In this document: positions 43,251 through 51,441 of the stretch, piece by piece | Layout of the letters: every line of letters begins with the position of its first letter | Numbering within the stretch: position 1 is the first letter of the stretch | Source of the DNA: Sphingomonas sp. UBA978 | GTDB lineage: Bacteria; Pseudomonadota; Alphaproteobacteria; Sphingomonadales; Sphingomonadaceae | Length of the DNA: 64,000 nt | NCBI RefSeq assembly: GCF_002292295.1 | Contig: NZ_DBBS01000016.1 | Coordinates: forward strand, 69,765 to 133,764 | Direction: 5' to 3' | The notes under the pieces: model-generated | The model's input: only the letters and a program-made list of their open reading frames with translations | Told to the model about the DNA's origin: nothing | Database searches by the model: none | Made by a program: the position numbers and the translations under genes

Positions 43251-45757
43251 GCGACGATATTCACCAGACGTCCGGGCACGACGATCACCTTCTTGGGGGC
43301 CTTGCCGTCCAGGATACGGACGATCTTGTCGGACGCCATCGCCAGCGCCTCGAGTTCTGCGCGCGGCAGGTCCTTCGGCACGGTCAGCGTGTCGCGCAGC
43401 TTGCCGTTGACCTGGATCGCGATCGTCGCCTCGTCCTCGACCAGCAGCGTCGGATCGACCTGCGGCCAGGCGGCGTCGGCGATCAGGCCGTCGAAGCCGT
43501 TGGCGGCCCAGGCTTCCTCGGCGACGTGCGGCACCATCGGCGAGACGAGCAGCATCAGCGTGTGGATCGCGGTGCGGCGCGATGGCGAAGGCGCGGCGCG
43601 TTCGATCGCGGTGCAGAGCTCGTAGATCCGCGCCACCGCCTTGTTGAAGGCGAGCGCCTCGATATCCTGTTCGATGGCGCGGATGGTCTGGTGGAGCTTG
43701 CGGTCGAGCGCAGGGTCACCTGCGCCGGAGCCCTCGGCGCCGGGTTCGGCACCGTCGCCGTCGAACAGACGCCACAGCCGCTGGACGAAGCGCCACGCGC
43801 CCTCGATCCCCGACTCGCTCCACGGCAGGTCGCGTTCGGGCGGGGAATCGGACAGCATGAACCAGCGCGTCGCGTCGGCGCCGTATTGATCGACGATCGG
43901 TTCGGGATCGACGGTGTTCTTCTTCGACTTCGACATCTTCTCGACGCGGCCGATTGTGATCGGGTTGCCGGTCGCGACCTCGATCCCGTCACGGACGTCG
44001 TCGGGCGACAGCCAGCGGTTGTCCGACGATTTGTACGTCTCGTGCGTCACCATGCCCTGCGTGAACAGGCCGGTGAACGGCTCGGCGATGTCGAGCAGGC
44101 CCAGATGTCGGAGCGCGCGCGTCCAGAAGCGCGCGTAGAGCAGGTGGAGGATCGCATGCTCCACGCCGCCGATATATTGCCCGACCGGCAGCCAGCTTTC
44201 GGCAACGGCGCGGTCGAACGGCCGGTCCTTGGGCTGGCTGGCGAAGCGGATGAAATACCAGCTCGAATCCGCGAACGTGTCGAGCGTGTCGGTTTCGCGC
44301 ACCGCGGGCTTGCCGCAGGACGGGCAATCGACATGCTTCCACGTCGGATGGCGATCGAGCGGGTTGCCGGGCACCGCGAAGGACACGTCCTCGGGCAGGA
44401 CGACGGGCAACTGGTCCTTGGGCACCGCGACCGCGCCGCAATCGGCGCAATGGACGATCGGGATCGGGGTCCCCCAATAGCGCTGGCGGCTGACGCCCCA
44501 GTCGCGCAGGCGGAACACGGTCGAGCCCTTGCCCCAGCCGCCCGCCTCGGCGCGGGTGATGACCGCACGCTTGGCGTCCTCGACATCCATGCCGTCGAGG
44601 AAATGCGAATTCACCAGCGCGCCGGGACCGGTATAGGCCTCGTTGCCGGCGAACAGGGCATCGGTCGTATCCCCGTCGGAGACGACGCGCTGTACGGCGA
44701 GGCCATATTTGCGGGCGAAGTCGAGATCGCGCTGATCGTGCGCCGGCACGCCCATGACCGCGCCGGTGCCATAATCCATCAGCACGAAGTTCGCGATGTA
44801 GATCGGCAACCGCCGGGTTGCGTCGAACGGATGCGCTGCGGTGAGGCCGGTGTCGAAGCCGAGCTTTTCCTGCGTCTCCAGCTCGGCCGCGGTGGTGCCG
44901 CCCTGCTTGCAGAGCGCGATGAACGCGGCGACCTCGGGACGGTCGGCGATGGCTTGCGCGATCGGGTGGTCGGCGGCGATCGCGACGAAGCTGGCGCCGA
45001 AGATCGTGTCGGGCCGGGTCGAGAAGACCTCGACCGTGCCGCCGTCCGAGACGGCGAAGCCGAAGGTCAGGCCCTGACTCTTGCCGATCCAGTTCTCCTG
45101 CATCAGCTTGACCTTGTCGGGCCAATGTTCGAGCGCGCCGAGCCCCTCGATCAGTTCGTCGGCGAAGTCGGTGATCTTGAGGAACCACTGGCTGAGCTTG
45201 CGCTTCTCGACCAGCGCGCCCGATCGCCAGCCGCGGCCGTCGATCACCTGTTCGTTGGCGAGCACGGTCATGTCGACCGGGTCCCAGTTGACCGCCGATT
45301 CCTTGCGATAGACCAGCCCCGCGGCGAACATGTCGAGAAACAGCGCCTGTTCGTGGCCGTAATAATCGGGCTTGCACGTCGCCAGCTCGCGCGACCAGTC
45401 GAGCGCGAAGCCGAGGCGCTTCAGCTGCGCCTTCATCGTCTCGATATTGGCGAGCGTCCAGGTGCCGGGGTGGACGCCCTTTTCCATCGCCGCATTCTCG
45501 GCGGGCATGCCGAACGCGTCCCACCCCATCGGGTGGAGCACCTCATAGCCGCGCATCCGGCGGTACCGCGCCAGCACGTCGCCCATCGTATAGTTGCGGA
45601 CGTGGCCCATGTGGATGCGCCCCGACGGATAGGGGAACATCTCCAGCACGTAGCTCTGCGGCTTGCCGCTATGATCGCGGGCGGCAAAGGTCTGGCGGTC
45701 GTCCCAGACCCTCTGCCAGGTCTGGTCCGCCTTCAGCGCGTTGAAACGCGTAACCAT
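43247..45757 (-). CDS. leuS: Leucyl-tRNA synthetase
   Basis: LeuRS charges tRNA-Leu. Starting at the ATG at 45757 gives 836 aa. The HIGH motif appears as YPSGRIHMGHVRNYTMGD, the class I KMSKS loop as EKMSKSKKNTVDP, and the editing domain lies between (about residues 225-420). The zinc-type CPSCGK pair is also present. A longer open frame continues upstream but overlaps the DUF3576 gene in another frame and is excluded. It leads the leuS-lptE-holA operon. Confidence 0.97.
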   Translation of the reverse strand: MVTRFNALKADQTWQRVWDDRQTFAARDHSGKPQSYVLEMFPYPSGRIHMGHVRNYTMGDVLARYRRMRGYEVLHPMGWDAFGMPAENAAMEKGVHPGTWTLANIETMKAQLKRLGFALDWSRELATCKPDYYGHEQALFLDMFAAGLVYRKESAVNWDPVDMTVLANEQVIDGRGWRSGALVEKRKLSQWFLKITDFADELIEGLGALEHWPDKVKLMQENWIGKSQGLTFGFAVSDGGTVEVFSTRPDTIFGASFVAIAADHPIAQAIADRPEVAAFIALCKQGGTTAAELETQEKLGFDTGLTAAHPFDATRRLPIYIANFVLMDYGTGAVMGVPAHDQRDLDFARKYGLAVQRVVSDGDTTDALFAGNEAYTGPGALVNSHFLDGMDVEDAKRAVITRAEAGGWGKGSTVFRLRDWGVSRQRYWGTPIPIVHCADCGAVAVPKDQLPVVLPEDVSFAVPGNPLDRHPTWKHVDCPSCGKPAVRETDTLDTFADSSWYFIRFASQPKDRPFDRAVAESWLPVGQYIGGVEHAILHLLYARFWTRALRHLGLLDIAEPFTGLFTQGMVTHETYKSSDNRWLSPDDVRDGIEVATGNPITIGRVEKMSKSKKNTVDPEPIVDQYGADATRWFMLSDSPPERDLPWSESGIEGAWRFVQRLWRLFDGDGAEPGAEGSGAGDPALDRKLHQTIRAIEQDIEALAFNKAVARIYELCTAIERAAPSPSRRTAIHTLMLLVSPMVPHVAEEAWAANGFDGLIADAAWPQVDPTLLVEDEATIAIQVNGKLRDTLTVPKDLPRAELEALAMASDKIVRILDGKAPKKVIVVPGRLVNIVA

Positions 45758-45765
45758 AATGGCGC

Positions 45766-46209
45766 TTATCCGGCGATCGAGGCGCGGCGCAGGTCGCGGG
45801 CGCGGGTGAGGATGACGTCCTCCAGCTTCTGCGTGGTGGCGGCGGCGACGGGGGCGGACACCCACTGACCGCCACGGTTGACCTCGCGCAGCGCCGCGAC
45901 GCGCACGGCGTCGGCGCGCAGGTCCTGGTCGAGGATCGACACGGTGACTTTCATCCGCTCGGACGGGACCTGCGGATTGACGTACCAGTCGGTGACGATG
46001 ACGCCGCCGTTGGAATCGGTCTGCACCAGCGGCATGAACGACAGCGTGTCGAGGCTGGCGCGCCACAGATAGGCGTTGACGCCGATCGTCGTGACCTTGG
46101 AGGCGGCGAGGTCGGTCTTGGCGACAGCATTGCCGCCGCGGCCGCCGCAGGCGGCGAGCGGCAGGGCGATGGCGGCGACCATGAGGGCGGTGCGCAACGA
46201 GCGGATCAT
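45766..46209 (-). CDS. DUF3576 lipoprotein
   Basis: This is a 147-aa secreted lipoprotein: MIRSLRTALMVAAIALPLAACGGRGG has the lipobox LAAC. The mature part starts near VTTIGVNAYLWRASLDTLSFMPLVQTD, which marks DUF3576, a family of unknown function common in alphaproteobacteria. It ends 8 bases before leuS, so it probably belongs to the same operon and may be linked to envelope assembly with lptE. Confidence 0.88.
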   Translation of the reverse strand: MIRSLRTALMVAAIALPLAACGGRGGNAVAKTDLAASKVTTIGVNAYLWRASLDTLSFMPLVQTDSNGGVIVTDWYVNPQVPSERMKVTVSILDQDLRADAVRVAALREVNRGGQWVSAPVAAATTQKLEDVILTRARDLRRASIAG

Positions 46210-46431
46210 GGGCGAAACTGTCCTGCGATAAAAAGGGCGCTCTCGCTCTATAGATGCGGGGGGGCACCCGCAAGCGACGCTTGGTGGCAGACACCGGTGG
46301 CGCGACGTTCCAGAATCTGTGTGCCTATTGCAACAGTCGGACAAAATGATGCGTCGGGCAGCAACGCTTCCATATTGGCACGGGCCGGAATCGTGTTAGG
46401 CGCGTTGCAGCGGGAGTCGAGGGGACTGCTA

Positions 46432-47151
46432 GTGTTTGCCGAGCGTGCCGTGGGGCGTGCAGTGACTGTGATGATGGCGGGAGCGCTGGTCGCTACCGGT
46501 GTCGTCGTCGCGCCTGCCTTCGGTGCCAGCGAACGCGCACAGCCGGCCAAGCGTCCGATCACGGCGCGAATCGCCGGATCGTTCACCCCGGCCGCCGCCG
46601 ATCCGCGCCTCGCCGCGGCGATCGCCCGTGGCGGCCTCGACGGCGCCGATTTCCGCTTCACGCCTGCAGAGGCCCGCGACAAGCGCGCGGTGACCGTCGC
46701 GGTCCGCGCCCGGACCAACCGCACGGCGCTGGTCGATGCCAGCCGTACCGGCGCAGCCACGGCACCGACCGTCGGCATCCAGCCGATCGCCTATAATCTG
46801 GGCGTGTCGGTGGGCTGGAAGCGCTTCGCCGTATCCGGCGCGGTCAACCGCGTCGATCTCGGCCCGATCCCGGGCAGCCGCGAATCGACCGACGTCGCGC
46901 TCAGCTATCGCACCGGCCGCGCGAGCAGCCGCATCGTCGCGGTCGCCGATCGCCCGCTCGAGAACACGCCGAAGCTGACGCAGGAACTGCCGAGCTATTC
47001 GGTCGACGTCAGCAGCTCCTACGCGCTGACCCGCAACCTCGATGTCACCGCGGGCATGCGCTATCGCTCCGATCGCGAGCGGCTGGCGCGGCTCGACGAC
47101 ACCCGACGCGACAGCCAGTCGGTCTACGTCGGCACCGCCTTCCGCTTCTGA
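46432..47151 (+). CDS. Predicted exported beta-barrel-like protein
   Basis: I do not recognise this gene. Starting at GTG 46432 gives 239 aa, with a hydrophobic signal (VMMAGALVATGVVVAPAFGAS). The C-terminal half alternates hydrophobic and polar residues (YNLGVSVGWKRFAVSGAVN, TDVALSYRTG, YSVDVSSSYALTRNLDVTAGMRYR), and the last residues are YVGTAFRF with a terminal Phe, as in outer-membrane barrel strands. It stands alone between the leuS operon and the thiamine gene. An open extension to 46297 is possible but lacks signal-peptide logic. Confidence 0.7.
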   Translation: MFAERAVGRAVTVMMAGALVATGVVVAPAFGASERAQPAKRPITARIAGSFTPAAADPRLAAAIARGGLDGADFRFTPAEARDKRAVTVAVRARTNRTALVDASRTGAATAPTVGIQPIAYNLGVSVGWKRFAVSGAVNRVDLGPIPGSRESTDVALSYRTGRASSRIVAVADRPLENTPKLTQELPSYSVDVSSSYALTRNLDVTAGMRYRSDRERLARLDDTRRDSQSVYVGTAFRF

Positions 47152-47173
47152 TCCGGCGGATCGTAGGTCGCGT

Positions 47174-47698
47174 CTAGCGGCGGGCGACTACCAGTCCGTC
47201 GATCGCCGCCCAGCCGACGAAGCCATAGCGGCGCAATCGCAGCCAGCGTTTCGCGGTCATGCCCCCCATCGCGATACGCTCGGCCCGCAACCCGCGGGCG
47301 ATCGGCAACGCCCGGCGCACCCCCAGCGGCGTCGCACCGACGTGCGATCGCGTCGCGAACAGCGGCGATACGAACAGCCAAGTCGCGCCCGCCCGCATCG
47401 CCGCCACCGCCTCGCGGCGATCGTGCGCCGCATGGGTGAGCGCGCGCCGGCCGTTATGCGCGCCGGCCCCCGGCAGGCCGCCCGCGACGCTGATCCGCAG
47501 GCCGCGCGCCTGCGCCAGCCGCCGCACGCGCAGGAACAGACGATGCCGCTCCGCGCGCGGCACATCGTAATGGCGGAACACCACACCCGCCCCCGGCGGC
47601 AGCGCCAGCAGGGTCGGCAGCAGCGCGTCGCCGATCCGCGCATCGGTCATCAGCCAGGCGTGGCGGCGGGGCGCGCAATTGCGGTTCAGATTGGCCAC
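47174..47698 (-). CDS. Thiamine-phosphate synthase-like protein
   Basis: ThiE-like proteins join the thiazole and pyrimidine halves of thiamine; TenI relatives do related aromatisation. From GTG 47698 the product is 174 aa and retains RRHAWLMTDARIG; the ATG at 47650 would remove the residues preceding LMTD. Later blocks include AGGLPGAGAHNGRRALTHAAHD, WLFVSPLFATRSHVGATPLG and IAMGGMT. At this length it is shorter than canonical ThiE (about 210), so exact activity is uncertain. Confidence 0.78.
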   Translation of the reverse strand: MANLNRNCAPRRHAWLMTDARIGDALLPTLLALPPGAGVVFRHYDVPRAERHRLFLRVRRLAQARGLRISVAGGLPGAGAHNGRRALTHAAHDRREAVAAMRAGATWLFVSPLFATRSHVGATPLGVRRALPIARGLRAERIAMGGMTAKRWLRLRRYGFVGWAAIDGLVVARR

Positions 47699-47719
47699 CG
47701 GGCCGCTATAGCGGCGCGC

Positions 47720-48388
47720 ATGACCGCTGCCACTCCCCCGACCCCGCTCGACGCCGTCACCGCCGGCATCGCCCACGCCGCCCGTATCGCCGGTCGCGAA
47801 CCCGCCGGGGTGACGCTGATCGCGGTGTCGAAAACGCATCCGGCCGAGGCGATCGCGCCGCTGCTCGCGGCGGGCCAGCGCGTGTTCGGCGAGAACCGGG
47901 TGCAGGAAGCGGCGGCGAAATGGCCGGCGCTGCGCGAGTCCTACCCCGATGCGACGCTCCACCTGATCGGCCAGTTGCAGTCGAACAAGGCGGACGAGGC
48001 GGTCGCCCTGTTCGATGCGATCCACGCGGTCGACCGTGCGTCGCTGGTCGATGCGCTCGCCGCGGCGATGGCGAAGGCGGGGCGCCGGCCCGATTGCTTC
48101 CTGCAGGTCAATATCGGTGCCGAAGCGCAGAAGGGTGGCTGTCCGATCGCGGACCTGCCGGCACTGCTCGATCGCGCGCGCGCCGCGGACCTGCCGGTCG
48201 CCGGGCTGATGTGCATCCCGCCCGCCGACCTCGAACCCGCACCCTATTTCGCCTTGCTCGCGAAGCTGGCGCGCGACGCCGGGCTGACCGGGCTCAGCAT
48301 GGGCATGTCGTCGGATTACGAGACCGCGGTGACGCTCGGCGCGACGCATGTGCGCGTCGGCAGCGCGCTGTTTGGAGCGCGGGCATGA
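47720..48388 (+). CDS. YggS-family PLP homeostasis protein
   Basis: YggS/PLPBP proteins bind pyridoxal phosphate without known catalysis and affect PLP and amino-acid balance. The product is 222 aa. PLP Lys lies in VTLIAVSKTHPAEAI; HLIGQLQSNKADE, VNIGAEAQKGGCP, LMCIPP and LSMGMSSDYETAVTLGATHVRVGSALFG are the standard later blocks. It overlaps the HAD gene by ATGA. It is divergent from the thiamine gene with only 21 bases between starts. Confidence 0.96.
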   Translation: MTAATPPTPLDAVTAGIAHAARIAGREPAGVTLIAVSKTHPAEAIAPLLAAGQRVFGENRVQEAAAKWPALRESYPDATLHLIGQLQSNKADEAVALFDAIHAVDRASLVDALAAAMAKAGRRPDCFLQVNIGAEAQKGGCPIADLPALLDRARAADLPVAGLMCIPPADLEPAPYFALLAKLARDAGLTGLSMGMSSDYETAVTLGATHVRVGSALFGARA

Positions 48389-49050
48389 GGTTTCGCGGAC
48401 TGCTCTTCGATTTCGACGGCGTGCTGATTGAGAGCGAATATGCCGGCAATCGCCAGATCGCCGAATGGCTGACCGCGGCGGGGCATCCGACCACGCCGGA
48501 GGATTCGATGGCCAATTTCATGGGGCTGGCCGGCGCCGATTTCCGCGCGGCGATCGAGCGCTGGATCGGCGGCCCGCTGCCGGCCGGGTTCGAGGCGGCG
48601 CGCGAGGCGGAGGATGCGCGCGCGATGGCGGCGGGGATCGATGCGGTGGCGGGCGCGGCGGCGTTCGTCCGCGCACTGCCCGCCGACCTGCCGCGCGCGG
48701 TGGTGTCGTCCAGCCCGACGCGCTGGATCCGGCGGCATCTGGAGCATATCGGGCTGGCCGACGCGTTCGGCGACCATATCTACAGCGGTCGCGAGCATGT
48801 CGCAAAGGGCAAGCCCGCCCCCGATCTCTACTGGCACGGCGCGCAGGCGATCGGGGTCGACATCGCCGATTGCGCGATCATCGAGGATTCGCCGGTCGGC
48901 GCGACCGGGGCGGTGGCCTCGGGCGGCTATGTCATCGGCCTGTGCGCGGGCACGCATTGCGGCATCGGCCACGATGCGCGGCTGCTGACGATCGGCGTCG
49001 ACGCGGTCGCGGCGGATTTCGCGGACGTGGCGCGGCTGGTCGGGGTCTGA
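48385..49050 (+). CDS. HAD-superfamily phosphatase
   Basis: This is a beta-phosphoglucomutase-like HAD phosphatase of 221 aa. The nucleophile motif is LLFDFDGVLIESE, the Ser/Thr motif is AVVSSSPT, the Lys is in VAKGKPAPD, and the acidic motif is IIEDSPVGATGAVASG. The helical cap lies at about residues 15-85. The natural substrate is probably a small sugar phosphate or nucleotide, not readable from sequence. It is coupled to the YggS gene. Confidence 0.93.
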   Translation: MRFRGLLFDFDGVLIESEYAGNRQIAEWLTAAGHPTTPEDSMANFMGLAGADFRAAIERWIGGPLPAGFEAAREAEDARAMAAGIDAVAGAAAFVRALPADLPRAVVSSSPTRWIRRHLEHIGLADAFGDHIYSGREHVAKGKPAPDLYWHGAQAIGVDIADCAIIEDSPVGATGAVASGGYVIGLCAGTHCGIGHDARLLTIGVDAVAADFADVARLVGV

Positions 49051-49076
49051 GGCGCCCCGACTGTACCGCCGGCCGG

Positions 49077-49673
49077 TCAGAACTTCGGGCCGGACACCTG
49101 CGCGCGAACCTTCTTGGGGGCATCCTTGAACAATGCGACCATCACCGGGTTGCGCGAATCGCGCAGCGCATAGTCGCGCGCCGACAGGCCGGCCATATTG
49201 TCGGTCTGGTCGGGATCGGCGCCCTTGGCGATCAGCGTCCGCGCGATCGCCTCGTTGCGGGCGTTGACCGCGAGGATCAGCGCGCTCTGGCCTGAGGAAT
49301 TGGCGAGGTTCGGATTCGCCTTGTAGGTCAGCAGCAGGTCGACGAGGTCCTCGCGCCCCGCCATCGCCGCCAGCATCAGCGGCGTGTTGCCCTTGGCGTC
49401 GCGGATGTTCGGATCGGCTTTGTGCTGCAGCAGATACTGGACGTACATGCTGCCCGAATGACCGACGAGAATGTGGAGCGCGCCCTTGCCGGTCGTCACC
49501 GCCTTGGTGTTGATGATCGTGCTGCCCGGCGTCTCGATCATCGTGGTGACGGCCTTGCCGTCCTCCTTCTCGATCGCGGAGAGGAATTTGTAGCTTTCCG
49601 ACTGCTGCTGCGCCGCCGCCGGCACCGCGAGCGTGACGAGAGCGAGGGCGGAGAGGAGGTGCGGGCGGATCAT
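49077..49673 (-). CDS. Exported ankyrin-repeat protein
   Basis: This is a 198-aa protein with a signal peptide (MIRPHLLSALALVTLAVPAAAQQ) and at least four ankyrin repeats: KGALHILVGHSGSMYVQYLLQHKADPN, GNTPLMLAAMAGREDLVDLLL, GQSALILAVNARNEAIARTLI and a last one near DNMAGLSARDYAL. Ankyrin repeats bind partners; location and partner here are unknown, with the periplasm most likely. It stands alone, divergent from the SCO1 gene. Confidence 0.9.
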   Translation of the reverse strand: MIRPHLLSALALVTLAVPAAAQQQSESYKFLSAIEKEDGKAVTTMIETPGSTIINTKAVTTGKGALHILVGHSGSMYVQYLLQHKADPNIRDAKGNTPLMLAAMAGREDLVDLLLTYKANPNLANSSGQSALILAVNARNEAIARTLIAKGADPDQTDNMAGLSARDYALRDSRNPVMVALFKDAPKKVRAQVSGPKF

Positions 49674-49735
49674 GGTCGGTCCCTCAAAGACGAAACTTGC
49701 AGGCCTGTCGGTAACAGATCACAGCTGGCGCGGTC

Positions 49736-50332
49736 ATGAACATTCTGCGCCTCGCCCCGTTCGCCGTCCCCGTCACCATCGTCGTCGCACTCGCCGCCTG
49801 CCAGCCCGCCGCGACCGAAGCGCCGCCGCTGGCGGGCGCGAAGATCGGCGGGCCGTTCACGCTGACCGACCAGAACGGCCGCACCGTCACCGACCGCGAT
49901 TTCGCCGGCCGCTACCGGATCATGTATTTCGGCTACACCTTCTGCCCCGACGTCTGCCCGACCGACGCGGCGGCGATCGGCAAGGGTCTGGCGATGCTCG
50001 ACGCGAACGATCCCGCATTGGCCAAACGCATCGTGCCGGTCTTCGTCAGCGTCGATCCCGACCGCGACACGCCCGCGGTGTTGAAGAGCTTCGTCGCCAG
50101 CTTCCACCCGCGCATGGTCGGGCTGACCGGCACGCCGGCGCAGATCGCCACGATATCCAAGGCCTATGCGGTGTTCGCGGGCAAGGGCGAGGCCCAGCCC
50201 GGCGGCGGCTATCTGGTGAACCACAGCCGCACCACCTATCTGATGGACCCGGACGGCAAGCCGCTCGCGCTGCTGCCGTCGGACAAGGGGCCGCAGGCGG
50301 TGGCCGACGAGATCAGGCGCTGGGCGAAATGA
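49736..50332 (+). CDS. SCO1/SenC-family copper chaperone
   Basis: SCO proteins deliver copper to cytochrome c oxidase. The product is 198 aa. It has a lipoprotein signal (VVALAACQPAATEA) and a thioredoxin-like domain with the copper ligands in FCPDVCPTD (Cys70, Cys74) and the His of GYLVNHSRTTYLMD. The ATG at 49736 lies 62 bases from the divergent ankyrin gene. It leads a short operon with YcgN and YgjP genes. No oxidase genes are nearby. Confidence 0.95.
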   Translation: MNILRLAPFAVPVTIVVALAACQPAATEAPPLAGAKIGGPFTLTDQNGRTVTDRDFAGRYRIMYFGYTFCPDVCPTDAAAIGKGLAMLDANDPALAKRIVPVFVSVDPDRDTPAVLKSFVASFHPRMVGLTGTPAQIATISKAYAVFAGKGEAQPGGGYLVNHSRTTYLMDPDGKPLALLPSDKGPQAVADEIRRWAK

Positions 50333-50341
50333 CGACACACC

Positions 50342-50770
50342 ATGGTTAGATTCTGGGAGCTGCCGATCGAGCAGCTCGACCGCGGCCAGTGGGAAGCGCT
50401 GTGCGACGGCTGCGGCAAATGCTGCATCCACAAGCTGGAGGACGAGGACACCGGCGAGGTGGTGGCGACCAACGTCGCCTGTCGCCTGCTCGACCGGCGC
50501 AGCGGCTTCTGTTCGGACTATAAGCATCGCCGCGCCTATGTGCCGGAATGCGTGCGGCTGACCGCGGGCAACGTGCGCGGGATCGACTGGCTGCCCTCGA
50601 CCTGCGCCTATCGGCTGCGCGCCGCGGGCGAACCGTTGCGCGACTGGCATTACCTCATCAGCGGCGACCGGGAATCGGTCCACACCGCCGGCATCTCGGT
50701 GCGCGGCTGGACGGTCAGCGAGGACGACGTCGGCGACCTCGAAAACCATATCGTCGACCGCGAATTGTGA
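50342..50770 (+). CDS. YcgN-family cysteine-cluster protein
   Basis: This 142-aa protein belongs to the YcgN/UPF0260 family, probably an Fe-S or zinc cluster protein of unknown function. The cluster is built from ALCDGCGKCCIHKL, then NVACRLLD, SGFCSDYKHRR, VPECVRL and PSTCAYRLR. It starts 9 bases after the SCO1 gene and overlaps the YgjP gene by GTGA. Confidence 0.93.
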   Translation: MVRFWELPIEQLDRGQWEALCDGCGKCCIHKLEDEDTGEVVATNVACRLLDRRSGFCSDYKHRRAYVPECVRLTAGNVRGIDWLPSTCAYRLRAAGEPLRDWHYLISGDRESVHTAGISVRGWTVSEDDVGDLENHIVDREL

Positions 50771-51441
50771 GCGCGCCGTTCGAGGTCGTCCGCCATCCGA
50801 CCGCGCGGCGCATCCGGCTGTCGCTCGATCCGGCGAGCGGCGTCGCGCGGCTGGTGGTACCCAAGCGTGCGGCGCTGAAGCCGGCGCTCGCCTGGGCGCA
50901 GGGCAAGGTCGCATGGATCGCCGAACAGCGCGCCCGCCTGCCGCAGCCGCGCCCCTATGGGCCGGGCATGGTGCTGACCGTCGCCGACCGGCCGCTGACG
51001 ATCGTCTGGGAGCCGGGCAGCCGGCGGCGGGTCGAGGTGATCGGCGAAACCTTGTCGCTGTCCGGGCCGCTCGATACGCTGCCGCGACGTGTCGAGACGT
51101 GGCTGAAGCGGCAGGCGCTCGACCGGCTCGCCGCGGAAACCGCCGCTTATGCCGCCAAGGCGGGCGTGACGGTCAGCAAGGTCGCGATCGGCGATGCGCG
51201 CGGGCGCTGGGGCAGCTGCGCGCATGACGGCGTCATCCGCTACAGCTGGCGGCTGATCCTCGCGCCCGGCTGGGTGCTGCAGGCAACGGTGGCGCATGAG
51301 GTCGCGCATCGCGTCCATATGAACCACGCGCCTGCGTTCCATGCGCTGGTCGAGCGGCTGTACGGCAGCGATCCGACCCCGGCGCGCGCCTGGCTGCGCA
51401 CGCACGGGGCGGGGCTTCACTGGATCGGGCGATCGTCCTGA
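50767..51441 (+). CDS. YgjP-like metalloprotease domain protein
   Basis: This is a DUF45/M48-type zincin of 224 aa. The zinc site is VAHEVAHRVHMNHAPAFHALVERLYG, with HExxH and a downstream Glu. RWGSCAHDGVIRYSWRLILAPGW precedes it and is the family hallmark. The GTG at 50767 overlaps the YcgN stop. The last 25 bases overlap the 3' end of the PBP gene on the other strand. The function in bacteria is not defined. Confidence 0.92.
   Translation: MSAPFEVVRHPTARRIRLSLDPASGVARLVVPKRAALKPALAWAQGKVAWIAEQRARLPQPRPYGPGMVLTVADRPLTIVWEPGSRRRVEVIGETLSLSGPLDTLPRRVETWLKRQALDRLAAETAAYAAKAGVTVSKVAIGDARGRWGSCAHDGVIRYSWRLILAPGWVLQATVAHEVAHRVHMNHAPAFHALVERLYGSDPTPARAWLRTHGAGLHWIGRSS

Noticed and set aside
43526..45868. 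780-codon plus-strand open frame opposite leuS
   Set aside because: Antisense to leuS with HIGH and KMSKS motifs intact; its own translation shows no family.
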